Shown here piece by piece: positions 47,434 to 58,849 of a DNA stretch of 64,000 bases. Numbering within the stretch: the first letter of the stretch is position 1; the number at the start of each line of letters is the position of its first letter. Position numbers and translations under genes: made by a program. Origin of the DNA: Benincasa hispida (lineage: Eukaryota; Streptophyta; Magnoliopsida; Cucurbitales; Cucurbitaceae); NCBI RefSeq assembly GCF_009727055.1, contig NC_052360.1:66716976-66780975 (forward strand). Direction: 5' to 3'. Under the pieces are notes generated by a model, which searched no databases, was not told where the DNA came from, and worked only from the letters and a program-made list of their open reading frames with translations.

Positions 47434-48717
47434 TTATTCCTGGTTTCTCAAGTCTACAGAGGGTATTTCTGCGAAAATCACCCCCGCAGTATGCCTTGAC
47501 TCATTGCCCATTAACCTTAAATTACGGGTCCCGTCCTCAGTAATCAACTCAACCGCAACATACTGGAATATTTCTTTATTATAAAGGTTCCGGACCAGCG
47601 CGATTTTAACTTGCCAGGAAAGAGCTGTAGCCATGAATTGAAGATTAAGACCTTTTGTCCGACATGGAGATTTTTATCGCGTAGCTAGCTATCATGCCAA
47701 CGTTTTCTGTTCTTTGTATATTTTGGCATTTTCATAAGCTTGCGTTCTCCACTCATCTAGCTCGACAGTTGTAGCTTTCTTGCTTCCCCTGCTGCTTTTA
47801 AATTGAAGTTAAGCTTCTTCACCGCCCACAAGCTTTGTGCTCCAACTCCAATGGCAAATGACATGCTTTACCAAATACCAACGCATACGGAGACATACAT
47901 ATCAGTGTTTTATAGGCAATCTGGTATGCCCACAACGCATCGTCCAACTTTGTTGCCCAATCTTTTCAAGAAGGATTTACCACCTTCTCCAAGATCAACT
48001 TAAATTTCTCGTTTGGACACTTCAGCTGACCATTCGTCTGTGGATGGTATGCGATGGCCACTTTGTGGAGGATATTATATTTCAGCAACAAAATTTTTGA
48101 CAGAGTAATTGACAAAGTGGGAGCCTTCGTCACTTATTATGGCACGTGGAGTGCCAAAACGCGTGAAAATATTTTTTTTCAGGAATTTGGAGACAACTGC
48201 GCGCATCGCTTGTGGTGTGCATGTTATGCTTCTACCCACTTTGACATGTAGTCGACGGCTAACAGAATATACTTGTGACCATTCGAAGGTAGGAATGGCC
48301 TCATGAAATCAATGCCCCAGATGTCGAACAACTACAGTTCTAGAATGATGTTCGTGGGCATCGCATGTTTCCATGAAAGGTTACCCGTGCGTTGGCACCG
48401 ATCAACTTCATTGCGTAGTCTCTGGCATCCTTAAATAATGTTGGCCAAATAATACCCACTCTGTAAGACTTTTACTGTGGTGCGCCTCCAAAGTGTCCAC
48501 CATATGGTGAATCATGACATTGCGATAGTATGCATTGATGAGCAGCATCTGGTACACATACGTCCATAATCTGGTCTGACCCCCTCTTATACAGATTCGG
48601 CTCATCCCAAATAATAATATTTGCATTCATGTTTGAGCCTCTTCTTTTGGTGGTCGGTATATCTTCAGGAAATTGCTTGCAAACCAGATAGTTGACTATG
48701 TTAGCGTACCATGGCAA
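47434..48717 (-). pseudogene. Athila A integrase (broken)
   Basis: Catalyses insertion of the cDNA in intact elements. The N-terminal part is open at 48717-48472: PWYANIVNYLVCKQFPEDI, DEPNLYKRGSDQIM, and the zinc-binding start with SQCHDSPYGGHFGGA. Core pieces follow in other frames: an FDIWGIDFM motif near 48310-48330 (first catalytic Asp), a [14 protein letters not shown] stretch near 48260, TRFG.PRA-like sequence near 48150, and HPQTNGQ.E-like sequence near 48020. The C-terminal end is open at 47634-47434 (AVELITEDGTR). Multiple frameshifts. Confidence 0.82.
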
Positions 48718-50036
48718 TTCTTCAATATGAAACAGCTGCTCGTCTGGAACACTGCACTCACTTCTGACTCATTGCGGTCAACCTCAAGATTTTCCAATCT
48801 GGATAAATGATCCACAACTCGTTTTTCCATCACCCTGCGATCAATTATTTCCATATCGAATTCTTGGAGAAGGAGAGCCCATCTAATCAGCCTCGGCTTC
48901 GCGTCCTTCTTTGTCATCAGATATTTTATTGCCGAGTGGTTAGTATGGATAAGTACTTTTGTTTCCAATAGATATGCTCTGAATTTCTCTAACGCAAATA
49001 TTACCGCAAGCAGCTCTTTTTTTGTGGTGGTGTAATTAGTCTGAGCAGGGTTTAAAGTCTTAGTTGCATATGCGATGGGATACAATATTGTTTTTCGCTT
49101 ATGTGCTAGTACTGCTCCCATCGCATACCCACTTGCATCGTACATAACTTCAAAGGGAAGTGTCCAATCTGGCGCGATCAATACGGGCACAGTCGTCAGT
49201 GCGTTCTTTAAAATCATGAATGCGTTGCGGCAATTATCATCAAAGTCAAATTTCCTATCGGCTTCCAACAACACACTCAACAGTCGTACTATTTTTGAGA
49301 AATCTTTGACAAAACGTCTGTAAAATTCGGCATGCCCCAAGAAACTCCTTACAGCCTTTACACTTGTTGGGGGTGGGAGCTTTTCAATTGCGTCTATTTT
49401 GGCCTTGTCCACGTCCAATCCATCCCGAGATACCTTGTGCCCCAGCACAATGCCCTCCTTCACCATAAAATGGCATTTTCCCCAGTTAAGTATGAGATTC
49501 GTCTCCTTGAATCTTTTCAATATCTTCTCCAAGCTGGCCAGACAGACTTCGTACGTGTGCCCATATACAGAGAAGTCATCCATGAATATTTCAACAGAGT
49601 CTTCAAGATATTCTGAAAACATAGCCATCGTGCACCTTAGGAACGTGCTCGCTGCATTACAGAGGCCGAACGACATGCGGGGAAAAGAAAAAGTCCCATA
49701 CGGGCAGGTGAATGTGGTATTTTCCTAATCTTCGAGAGTAATCATAATCTGTTTATAACCGGCATACCCATCCCAAAAGCAGTAAAAGTCATTTCCGGCT
49801 AGACAATCCAGCAGTTGGTCAATGAAAGGTAAAGGAAAATGATCTTTCTTTTGCGATTTCAGCTCATTCAGCTTGTGGTAGTCTATGCAAATACGCCACT
49901 CGGTGACGGTCCTTTGCGATTTCAGCTCATTATTTGCGTTGGGGACTACCATCATCTCACCTTTTTTCGGCACGCACTGCACGGGGCTGACCCACATGTT
50001 GTCTGTTATCGGATAATGATGCCTGCATCTAACCAC
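48718..50036 (-). pseudogene. Athila A reverse transcriptase and RNase H (broken)
   Basis: RT starts near 50036 (YPITDNMWVSPVQCVPKKG, WRICIDYHKLNE, HFPLPFIDQLLDCLAG, FWDGYAGYKQI). A TAG stop on the minus strand at 49725-49727 follows the LED block. The frame then stays open through MSFGLCNAASTF, the catalytic FMDD at 49572-49586, GIVLGHKVS, and AVRSFLGHAEFYRRFVKDFS. RNase H: YDASGYAMGAVL, TTKKELLAVIFALEKFRAYL, and IHTNHSAIKYL, where Asn (48939-48941) replaces the usual Asp. This 326-residue stretch is the longest open piece of the window. Confidence 0.92.
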
Positions 50037-51390
50037 TTGATTATTTCCTTCTTAATGACCTTTTTCATCGCAGAGTTGAGTATGTGCTGATGTTCGATCG
50101 ATCCCTTGTGGTTTTCTTCGAGACGAATTCGGTGTATACAGTATGCGGGGCTAATTCCTCAGATGTCTGCGAGTGTCCATCCAATCACTCACACATATTT
50201 TCTCAAGATGCTCATCAATGCATTCTTATGGTCTTCATTAAGTTCAGAGGAAATAATTACTGGCAGCTTTTTATTTTTCCCCAAACATGCATACTTTAGG
50301 TGATTCGGCAGGGTCTTCAGCTCTATTATTGGTGGTTTTTTCAAGGATAGTTGCGTTGTTTTCTTTCTTCATTTACTGTTGGCTCTTCTTCTTGTGTTGT
50401 GATCGTATTGATCGTCCATCCAATCACTCACACATATTTGTTTTTTTTTATGATCGCATTATATGCAACAATGGAGGCACTTCCATCCTTATCTTCGTTT
50501 TCAGCGTCAAACTTTTCTTCTTCATTCAAACTCTGGTCATCATCAAATTCATTCAGGTCTTCTTCATCATAAAACTTCATGGAACGGATGATGTTGAACT
50601 TGAGCTTCTATCCATTCATGCTCAAGGTGATCTCTCCTTTGTGCACATCAATCTAGGCACGACATGTTGATAAAAATGGTCGCCCCAGTATGATGGGCAC
50701 ATCTTTTTCGGCTTCATAATCTAAGATGATGAAGTCGGCTGGTAATATAAATTTGTCGATTGTAACCAGCACGTCCTTCACCTTCCCCTCTGGATGCACT
50801 AGAGATCTATCTGCTAGTTAGAGAGTCACAATCGTGGGCGCAAGTTGCCTCACATTCAGCTGCTTAAAGATTGACAGAGGCATCAAGTTGATGCTGGCTT
50901 CAAGATCACACAATGCTTGCCCGATGTATAATCCTCCAATAGAGCAAGGTATAGTAAAGCTCCCAGGATCGCTTATCTTTGGTGGGATTATTGATTTCAA
51001 GCTCTGCGTCAAAGCCACCATGGTAAACTTACCAGTGCCTCTCTTCTTGGTTACCATATCCTTCAGAAACTTCGCGTATGCGGGCATCTCCTCAATTGCT
51101 TCAGTGAACGGAATATTAATATGCAATTGTTTTAACATAGTCATGAAGCGTTGGTATTGTACCTCATCATTCTTCTTCTTTCTGAGTCTCTGTGGGAAAT
51201 ATGGCAACTATACTCTCACAGTCTCTTGTTCTCTTGGATCTGAGGTGGACGCAATCTCTGGCTCTATCGCTTCTTTTTCTCTTTCTTCTTCTCGAGTCAC
51301 TGCAATCTTAGGTTCCAATGCAATAGGAGTAGTCCGGCTAGGCTTCTTCTTTTCCCCTACCACAATTTTTCCATTCCACAATGTCACGAC
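50037..51390 (-). pseudogene. Athila A protease and linker (broken)
   Basis: The open piece 51207-50818 reads KKNDEVQYQRFMTMLKQLHIN, AIEEMPAYAKFLKD and then the protease with CDLEASINLMPLSIF (50893-50907 for DLEAS). This family normally has Asp-Leu-Gly-Ala-Ser at its active site; Gly is Glu here, which should inactivate the enzyme. Between protease and RT (50820-50090) lies an acidic linker rich in Asp/Glu, seen on the opposite strand as the phenylalanine-rich ORF 50287-50670, which is a shadow. Confidence 0.83.
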
Positions 51391-52858
51391 CTAACATCGC
51401 TCTTCATCTGTTCCCCCTGGGTTTCGTGGGAGTTCTGTTGAACTCAGCAGAGCCCCCTGCGGTCTGTTCTTTAGTTCGCTCGCAATCTGGCCCATCTTTA
51501 ATTCCATGTTATGGATAGACGTCGCCTGGTTTTGAAGCACAGTTTCGTTCTTCTCGATATACTGCTTTAACACTTTCCAAGGAGGAAGATTGTGGCGGTT
51601 GCGAATTGCTGGCTTGACTACTCGTCTGACCGTTGTTTCGCTAAAAAAATCCGAGTGGCCCTTCTTTTTGTGCCACTGATTGGAAATTTTGTTGCTGATT
51701 TTTCCACGCAAAGTTGGGGTGGTTTCTCCACCCAGGGTTGTAAGTGTTAGAAAATGGATTATTTTTCACAAAATAAATGGACTGTGGGTTCTGCGGGCAT
51801 TCTTCAATTGCGTGTCCTTCACCGCAAGTCGCACACCTTGCAGCAGTCTGATTAATTGCGTTTACTTGCCCACTATGCGGTGTTGGGTCTTGATTCTGAT
51901 TCCCTGAATTAGGTTCATCATCGCATTCATTTGACTCTGAAGTGATGCGATAGCACCATTGTTTGCTTCATTATCCTTTATTCTCAGTCTCTGATCACTC
52001 TTCCTCTAGTCCTCGTGATTTTTAGAGATGCGATCGAGGATGTTCTTAGCCTCATCATATGTTTTGTCTAGCAGACCACCAGCGGCTACCGCATTGGCAG
52101 CGGTCTACGAAGCGGGATTTAAACCGTGATAAAAGATTTCCATTTACAAGCAGTCTGGTAATCCGTTGTGTGGATAGTCCCTTACCAGCCTCTTAAACCT
52201 CGCCCAAGCATCACTGAGCGATTCATCCATGTCTTGTTCAAAATTGGTTATTAATTTCCTTCTTCTGGCATTCTCACTAAATGGGAAATATTTCTTCATA
52301 AACTTCTCTACGACTTGCTCCCAAGAAGTAATCTCCCCCGGTTCGAGAGAGTACGCCCATTTTCATGCCTGATCACACAGAGAAAATGGAAACAAAGTTA
52401 GTCAAACTTCTTCGATAGAGATGTTCGGGAACACAAAAGTGTTGCAGATTTCTATGAAGATCTGGAGGTGAGCGTGTGGGTCCTCGCCACGCCTTCCTCC
52501 AAACTGTCCTGCAGTCTGGATCATCTGCAGTATCACCGGTTTCATTTCGAATCGGGATCCATCAAGGGCAGGCCTCATGATTCCTAGAGAGAAATTGTAA
52601 AGGTTTGGTGATGCATAGTCCCGAATGGGCCTATTACAATCGTTTTCCAATAGGATTGGATTCGCCATGACATTGTTTTCGTTTGGTGCTTCGTTTCCAG
52701 GCTGTTCCGCCATATCTTCTTTATCTGGTTGTTGTTGTTGGCGGCCATCTTTTAATCTTCGTCGGAACATCCTTTCAATCTCTGGGTCATAATTCACCAG
52801 AGATTGGGAGCTGCCAAAAAATCAGAAAAATTATCATTAGCACACTGATTTTCCGAAG
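51391..52858 (-). pseudogene. Athila A gag (broken)
   Basis: The N-terminal 131 residues are open at 52797-52402: a basic start, MANPILLENDCNRP, IMRPALDGSRFEMKPV, QFGGRRGEDPHAHLQIFIEIC and FPNISIEEV. Beyond that, in shifting frames: KWAYSLEPGEITSWEQVVEK, NARRRKLITNFEQDMDESLS, AWARFKRLVRD, GLLDKTYDEAKNILDRI. A zinc knuckle CX2CX3HX4C (CATCGEGHAIEEC) lies at 51797-51835. The last open piece is 51711-51391. Stops near 52396 and 52140 and further shifts disable it. Confidence 0.87.
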
Positions 52859-52876
52859 TCCCCGGCAACGGCGCCA
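52859..52876 (-). other. Primer-binding site, tRNA-Asp type
   Basis: Minus strand TGGCGCCGTTGCCGGGGA, complementary to the 3' end of plant tRNA-Asp, the primer used by Athila elements. It lies six bases after the LTR end. Confidence 0.88.
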
Positions 52877-52882
52877 ATAACA

Positions 52883-54404
52883 TGATGCATTATTTTATGT
52901 GATGAAATAATGGAATGAAATGCGGTGATGGAAATGCATTGAGCAACAAGTTTTCCCAGCGGAATCCAAGAATAAACCCCACTGAGTTTCCTGGTAAGTC
53001 CAAGGTCGAACTCAGGGACTAGGGAAAACAATATGCGATGATAATTACTAAGAAGACTTTGCGATAACCAAATAATCAAATAGTTGTTTTGGGTTGTTGT
53101 TTGCAGTATAAAATAAATGTATGCGGTCGATTTGAAAAAAGATCGATTATGCGGTAGATACACTGAGTATGTGGAGGAACGGGTTAAGAAGGTCTTTAGC
53201 TAGCGTTTCTCGGGAATGCGTCAAACTATGCATTCATGCTACACTCATGCGATAGCAAATCCTTTTCCAATGCAAATGCAGTGCTCCTAGTTCTAGGACA
53301 CATGTGTTGAATACAATAGTGTCCATAGAGCTTATTCCTAAGTCTCTACTCTTTTCCTATGCGATGCTGCAAGATGCACACAAAGACAAGGTGACCGCAC
53401 ACAATCATATCCTATCTCTAGAATGCATGCGATGCGTTAATAGCAAACAGTGCTTATTTCTAAGCTCATATCTCTTGATTATGCGTTCTAATCTAACGCT
53501 CTCGAGCCTAGATTCTAATTTGACTTTTCCAAGCCTAGGTTTTTCCCTTAGACTACCCTCTCGAGTATCTATAATGGACGAATGATGCATACATAATACA
53601 AGATAATCGCATAGAATGAGATCCCCAGTTAAACTAGCTAAGTGTTTCTCAACCCATTCGACAGATTTAGATACTCATGCGTAATAAACAGAGAGTGAAC
53701 AGATATAAAGAAGTAGATTCCATTTCTATAGCTAAGTTTAAGTACAAAATGACAATGGAAGATAAGGGTAGAGAGCCTGGTAGCAAGTTGCGGCGACTTG
53801 TCAACTTAATTTAGAATCGACAATAGAAGTAGATTCCATTTCTGAACTATCCGCACTCCTTCACTAAAGGTTGCCTTCGGTATCTATAGAGCTTCAGGGT
53901 GAAAGGCTGCTTCTCTCTTATGATTGCACTGATGGGATGGCATTAATTCTCTATCTGATGCACCGAATATTTGTCACCATAAAGTTGAGTGTACTTGCTA
54001 CAGTAGTTCGTTAGTGGCTTGTCAACTTAATTCAGAATCGATAGTCATCACCTTTCTATCCCATCGTGACTTATTATGCTTTTCACCCAGATGTGCCCAC
54101 CAAGTTGCGACGGCTCTATGTGGCAATCCTTCTAAGCAGATATTTGCAAGCACAAATCACTGCAAAGCCTTGCAGTAGCGCTGCGCTCGACCATTGCTTT
54201 CTTGTGATCGCATTTTACGCTTTGCGTCAATGCATATTATGCACAAAAATACAAAAGTTAACTGTTTTTCATTTGATGAACGCATGCGACCGCAATGTTA
54301 CAAACTTAATGCTTTTTGGCTGCAATCTTATATATTTTATCAACGTAAACCTGCATTGTTTAATAACTTAGTATTGTAATAACGTGCATTTCTGCCCGTT
54401 ATCA
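52883..54404 (-). repeat. Athila A 5' LTR (1.52 kb)
   Basis: Minus-strand start TGATAACGGGCAGAAATG at 54404; end AATAATGCATCA at 52883. Compared with the 3' LTR it has an internal deletion and scramble near 53785-53840, where GTAGATTCCATTTCT occurs twice (about 53715 and 53828). The five bases beyond 54404 are GTCTG; no matching duplication is found at the left side because the left border is not an LTR end. Confidence 0.88.
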
Positions 54405-55440
54405 GTCTGACGACTTGGTAAATGGCCTTGACCGCCACATTATCGAGTTGACCGCCTTGGTTGGCCATGTGATGGAGTGGAGTTCACAGCAAGCAGAGGT
54501 AGCAAGCTCAAGGTTGCAGTGGAGTCCAATACCACATGATCATTCTGATGAAAGGTATTATGGTCATTTCTACTACGAGCTTCATCATTCTTGGTAAGAG
54601 GAGTCTTTTGACCATGGATACTCAAGATGGCAGCAGAGCTTGGACAACCAAGATTTCACAGCATCCCACCAGTCGACTCATGATCAGTCTTCAGGGTCAG
54701 GTACGTCTTTGAGGCTTTGGTTTTGGAGCTTGCTGACAGTATTTTTGAGCTTCAATAGGACAATCTCTATAGATAGCAAGAGTTCAAGCGCTTCCAATAG
54801 GAGAGTCTTTGCCCTGAGGCAGATGTTGGAACTAATTTGCAAAGCCTGAGTGATCTAGTTGCTCAGCTTGTGACATTAGTTGGGAGGCTAGACGAGCCGT
54901 TGCCAGACCATTCCCTTGACTTCCCAGAGGCTCAGAGGCGTGAGGTAGTCAATGTCGATACGGTAGAGGAGGAGGAACCACTTCCTGGAGATTCGTCCCC
55001 AAGTATAACGTTGGAGTTCTTAATTTCTAAACTTGTTAATAGCTCCATTTAGTTTCAGTAAGACACCCAAGCTCAACTGCAAAGCATGATTGACCATGTT
55101 GCTTAGCTAATTGAGGTCGTGTAGAGATTGGAGAGCTAATCAGAGCAACCTATCATCTGTACCTCAGAGGCAGAGTTTCCGGCAGACTGCTACCTCTCCA
55201 GTGATGAGGAGCACATCATGCCATGCTTTTCAGTTTGTGAGGCTGAGGAGGATCCCGAGCCTAAACCTGATGACATCCAAATGATAGACCTAGAAGTCTT
55301 CTTCTTCTTTGAATTCTTCTTCTTCAGTCCTCTTGAATCTGTCGAGTCTTTCTTTATTTCGACGCTTTTGGGTCTCTTGAGTCTTTTGATTCTTTCTTTT
55401 TCCTTTTTTTTTGCCATATACTAAAAACACCAAATTCAAC
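54405..55440 (+). pseudogene. Element B gag-like coding remnant
   Basis: Plus-strand sequence with protein-like composition but many stops: GLDRHIIELTALVGHVMEW at 54420, then QSLSDLVAQLVTLVGRLDEP with an acidic tail VDTVEEEEPLP (54837-55052), then a third similar DHVA-LIEVV phrase near 55090, and AEFPADCYLSSDEE near 55170. Such heptad-like, acidic stretches fit the variable gag or linker part of a Ty3 element. No protease, RT or integrase motif is present. I do not recognise the family. Confidence 0.5.
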
Positions 55441-56548
55441 CCGTTTGGTTCTCTTTAAAAGATGAAGAGTCTTACAGCCTTATTAGGCTATATTGACTTA
55501 TGTAAGAAGGGATCAGAGAAATATGAGAATTTTTTTGTGCCTTGATAAGGGATAGATCACGTCGAGCAACCAACGTTAAAAATTTTCCCTTCCTGAAGGG
55601 AGCTAAGTGAAAAAAGAAATTACTGCTTTCCTTTATTGCTTTCATAGCTTAGCTTCTTCTTTTTCTTTTGTAGGTTCCCTTCCTCTGCCCTAAAAGAAGA
55701 AAAAGGTCAATTCATGCACGAGTCCTCATACCATCATTTCGTGTGCGTAAACGTCATCAGGGGAAGTTTTTTGTTCCCTTTACACTTTTATTTTTATTGG
55801 GCTTAGATTAGAGATACATTGGAGACAATGTATCGTTTTAAGTTGGGGGTAGGGTATATTGTGATAGCTTGGGGTCCTTGAGCGCTTTGGTTGGACAATG
55901 CTTGTGTGCTTGAATTGCATACTTGTTCTCTTGCTTGGTTTGTTATGATGATTAGTTGATGACGCACCCTCATTGTGATTAGGTTTGCATGAAATTATGT
56001 TTAAAGTGCCAATATAAGCATAGCTCAATTGGCATAGTAATTACAATACCTTTGCAAAAAAAAAAAAAAAAATGTTTAAAGAGCATGATCATGATTTTTA
56101 GCCCGTTTTAAAAATTTTTCTTATCTCTCATGCACGCTTAGAGTTTTATTATTGGGCTTATATTTTTGTTGTCACCCTAAAAGGCCTAAGTGATAGGTGT
56201 TAAGTGACTAAAAGCTCAACCTAGTAATACATGTCTATGTTTTTGCCAAACTCTTATTTTGTATTGTAAAAGCCAAGCATGTTGTAAAGTAAAAGCAAGT
56301 TTGTATGTTATTTTTGAAGGGGATTACACCTCTTTCTTAGGGTTATGATTAACCTAGGGCGGCTATGACACCCGTAGTTTCCCTTTAAGCTAAAGTACCC
56401 CGAGGAATGAGTAAGTTTTGGCACCTTGTTAGGAGACATTACTTGTAGTTGGATGTTTTCACGTAACCCATGTGGGCAAGCCAAAACAAAAGTGATGTGT
56501 CTAGATAAGGTCTCCTTTTTGTGTAAAGTAAGAGAAAGAAAAAAAAAA

Positions 56549-56589
<41 letters not shown>

Positions 56590-56949
56590 ACAAAAAAAAA
56601 ACAAAAAAACAAAAAAAAAACAAAAAATATATAAAAACTTGGTTCCCCCTGAAGTGTGTCATTACATTGTTGAGTCTAGGAAAGCATAAACTCATGAGCC
56701 TTTGACCATAGTTAGGGGAAAACAAATTGAAGCCTTATAAAACCATTTTGTTGTTTTGCGAGCTTAACTAGTGGGCTTTGGACTCATCCATGCATGAATA
56801 TGTTTTAGAATCATTTTTTAAACGTGCTTCATTGATTGATTGCAATCGGATTTCATCTTTGATTGCAAATCTTATCTTATGAGACTGTTAAGACAAAAGT
56901 AACGACCTTGTGATTAAGCAAGCATTAATTTTGTATGAATTGTGTGACT
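55441..56949 (+). other. Element B 3' spacer with PPT-like site and poly-A
   Basis: Non-coding. At 55829-55855 the words GAGACAATGTATCG and TTTTAAGTTGGGGGTAGGG resemble the purine-rich signals found downstream of pol in plant Ty3 elements. Further on lie an A18 run near 56057 and a long A-rich tract at 56535-56625. ORFs across the A-rich tract on both strands are homopolymer artefacts. Confidence 0.5.
56535..56625 (+). repeat. A-rich tract (~90 bp)
   Basis: Almost pure A interrupted by single C residues, inside the 3' spacer of element B. It is not the end of a transcript: spacer and LTR sequence continue past it. Confidence 0.95.
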
Positions 56950-57964
56950 ACAAAGTAGCATTGCAACGCTGCGAAGTTTAACGAAGGCAGTGCAGCATGC
57001 ACGCTAAGTGAGCATTGCAATGCTCTTGCGTTGCAACACTGCGACACTGGTTTAAATGCCTTCTTCTTCATTTTTAGGTGATTTGAACATCTCCAATCAA
57101 CCTCTAGTCAATTTCTCCACATTCTCACCTCTTCCACTTGTATTTTTCTCTAATTTCTTCCTTCTTCTCATATAATTAGTTGAGATGGAGCCCATATTTG
57201 TCTTCTTCATCCCATGGGAAGGTAAGTTCAAGGGCTTTCTCTAGTTTAAGGGTTTTCTCTAGTTTAAGGATTTGGATGAACTCAATGTAATTCTTGGGAG
57301 ATTTTTATATTGCAATGTATATATCTTGTTTATGGATTCTCACTCTGAATTTCCTAATTGCGAATTGTATTTTTATGTATTTTATTGACAACCAATACTT
57401 GTTTATGTAGTTCCATGTTTAGGTTTAACCTTGATTAAGGAAATGAACCATAAGAAGCAAGAGATTAAATTAACTTGCTTAATTGTGAAGTTGACCGCAT
57501 TAGTTAATGCTTTAATCAATCTTAATGCAAGTAGTTAACGTGTTTAGAGTGGATTCATCTTCTCATGTTAACTAATTAGATATTAAAGACAATTAATTAG
57601 GATTCTAATTAATTTGGCTCGGCATAAGCAAGAAAGGTTAAGTCATATTATGAAAATTCAATGGCCTAAATTACATTGGACAACTCCATTCCTCTAAACT
57701 AGGAAGTCTTGATTAACTACATTTCTATCTTTTATTTTCTCGCATTTTACTTTTCATGCATTTCGACTTATCCAATCCATATCAACCTCCCCCCCCCCTC
57801 CTCCCCCATTTTACCATTTTAACTAATAATGAGCTTCAATGAACTAATCTTCCACGCTTCCCTATGGTTCGACCCCGGACTTGTTGCTTAGTTAGTATAT
57901 GTAGTTTGTTCGGTGATTTATAAATATTATTTGATTGGCAATATTTTGGGAGCGACACCAAAAA
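56950..57964 (+). repeat. Element B 3' LTR (left border uncertain)
   Basis: Matches 43397-43940 over its first ~600 bases and then continues where the 5' copy is cut: CATTTCGACTTATCC, a C-rich run at 57788-57804, CCCTATGGTTCGACCCCGGAC (57862-57882) and the end GGGAGCGACACCAAAAA at 57964, followed by GATCT. The first ~300 bases seen in the 5' LTR, including the terminal hairpin, have no counterpart here, so this LTR has lost its start or been rearranged. Confidence 0.6.
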
Positions 57965-57969
57965 GATCT

Positions 57970-58790
57970 CCGTTAGATGTAAAACAAAGGGTTCACTCAC
58001 AAAAACCATTAAATAAGTTAATGTTTTATTGACCAAAATAATGGTAACTAAACACTATCGGAATAAGAGTTATTCTGGAGTTGTTTGGTTGAGAGTGTCT
58101 CAGTTCAGTGAAGGAATAACTGATTACCTTTCGATGGGTTTTTGTTTTAAATCACTAAAGTATCATTTGCAAAATAATATGAATTTAAGGGTTTTCATTA
58201 TTATTCTTGCTACTAGATTGGTTTTAAGAGTTATGCAGTTATCTAACTTAGACTAAGATTTGTTTATTTTAGAAAAAATGACTAGATGCAGCCATTAATT
58301 TGCTTTATGCTAACAAACTTATTAGCGACAATTACACTACATGAAAAAACACAATTAATACTGTGCTAGTAATTGACGACCTGAAATACATCTTAATTGA
58401 GGAATGTCCTTAAATACACGGCCTAAATTCTGCATGAAATATTCTTGAGGCATATGAAATATGGATTAAGGTTCACGAAAAGGCTCGTATGTACCTCTTG
58501 GCCAGCTTGTCTGAAGTTCTAGCCAAGAAGCATAAGAAATGGTTTCTACTAGAGAGATCATGGAATCGTTGTGTGATATGTTTCGAAAATCGTCCACACA
58601 AGTCAAGCACGATGCCCTAAAATTCATCTTTAATGCTTGGATGCAAGAAGGAACCTCTATCAAAGAATATGTTCTCAATATGATGGTCCACTTCAATGTG
58701 GCTGAACGGATCGATTATTGACGAAGCCACCAGGTCAGCTTTATTCTGGAGAGTCTTCCAAAGAGTTTCCTCCAATTCTAGAGTAGGCCG
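57970..58790 (+). pseudogene. Copia G leader end and gag N-terminal half
   Basis: 57970 to ~58270 resumes the leader cut at 43095 (GTTCACTCACAAAAACC, GAGTGTCTCAGTTCAGTGAAGG). Gag then shows LLYANKLISDNY, a VLVIDDLKYIL block, AYEIWIKVHEKARMYLLASLS, EVLAKKHKK, TREIMESLCDMFRK, the FNAWMQEGTSIKEYVLNMMV block and SFILESLPKSFLQF, with several frame changes. It breaks off near 58790. The rest of gag, the zinc knuckle and the protease active site are deleted. Confidence 0.83.
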
Positions 58791-58849
58791 CATAAAATTA
58801 TCTTTCTAGAATTCTTTATTATTATTAAATAATGTATTTATAGTTCCAG

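Larger units (their letters stand above)
44328..54404 (-). mobile_element. Athila-type Ty3 retrotransposon A, near-complete, decayed
   Basis: Minus-strand element of 10.08 kb: 5' LTR 52883-54404, PBS 52859-52876, gag, protease, RT, RNase H, integrase, a 1.4-kb 3' region, PPT and 3' LTR 44328-46042. The Ty3 gene order, the tRNA-Asp PBS and the gag wording place it in the Athila lineage. No env-like ORF was recognised. All domains carry stops or shifts. In a stretch of about 136 bases near 44451 and 53005 the two LTRs differ at eight places, so it is not a recent insertion. Other family members: 1-937, 27826-29367, 40669-41677. Confidence 0.88.
43096..57964 (+). mobile_element. Element B: Ty3-like non-autonomous element, itself disrupted
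   Basis: Bounded by the perfect 5-bp duplication GATCT (43091-43095 and 57965-57969). Leader sequence of copia G continues without a break across it when compared with 27655-27720. It holds related sequence at both ends (43397-43940 and 56950-57540), as expected of LTRs, and a gag-like region at 54405-55440. The block 43976-54404 inside it belongs to Athila element A. Without that, B is about 4.4 kb, too short for a full pol. It starts TGATAGC but ends in CACCAAAAA rather than CA, so the right terminus is unusual. Confidence 0.7.

Noticed and set aside
47803..48306. Several plus-strand ORFs of 65-87 residues
   Set aside because: Antisense to the Athila integrase, whose motifs are legible on the minus strand.
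50287..51394. Plus-strand ORFs of 127 and 186 residues
   Set aside because: Shadows of the minus-strand Athila linker, protease and gag; the opposite strand gives recognisable protein motifs.
56308..56725. Lysine-rich and phenylalanine-rich ORFs
   Set aside because: They read through the A-rich tract on opposite strands; the composition is that of the homopolymer.
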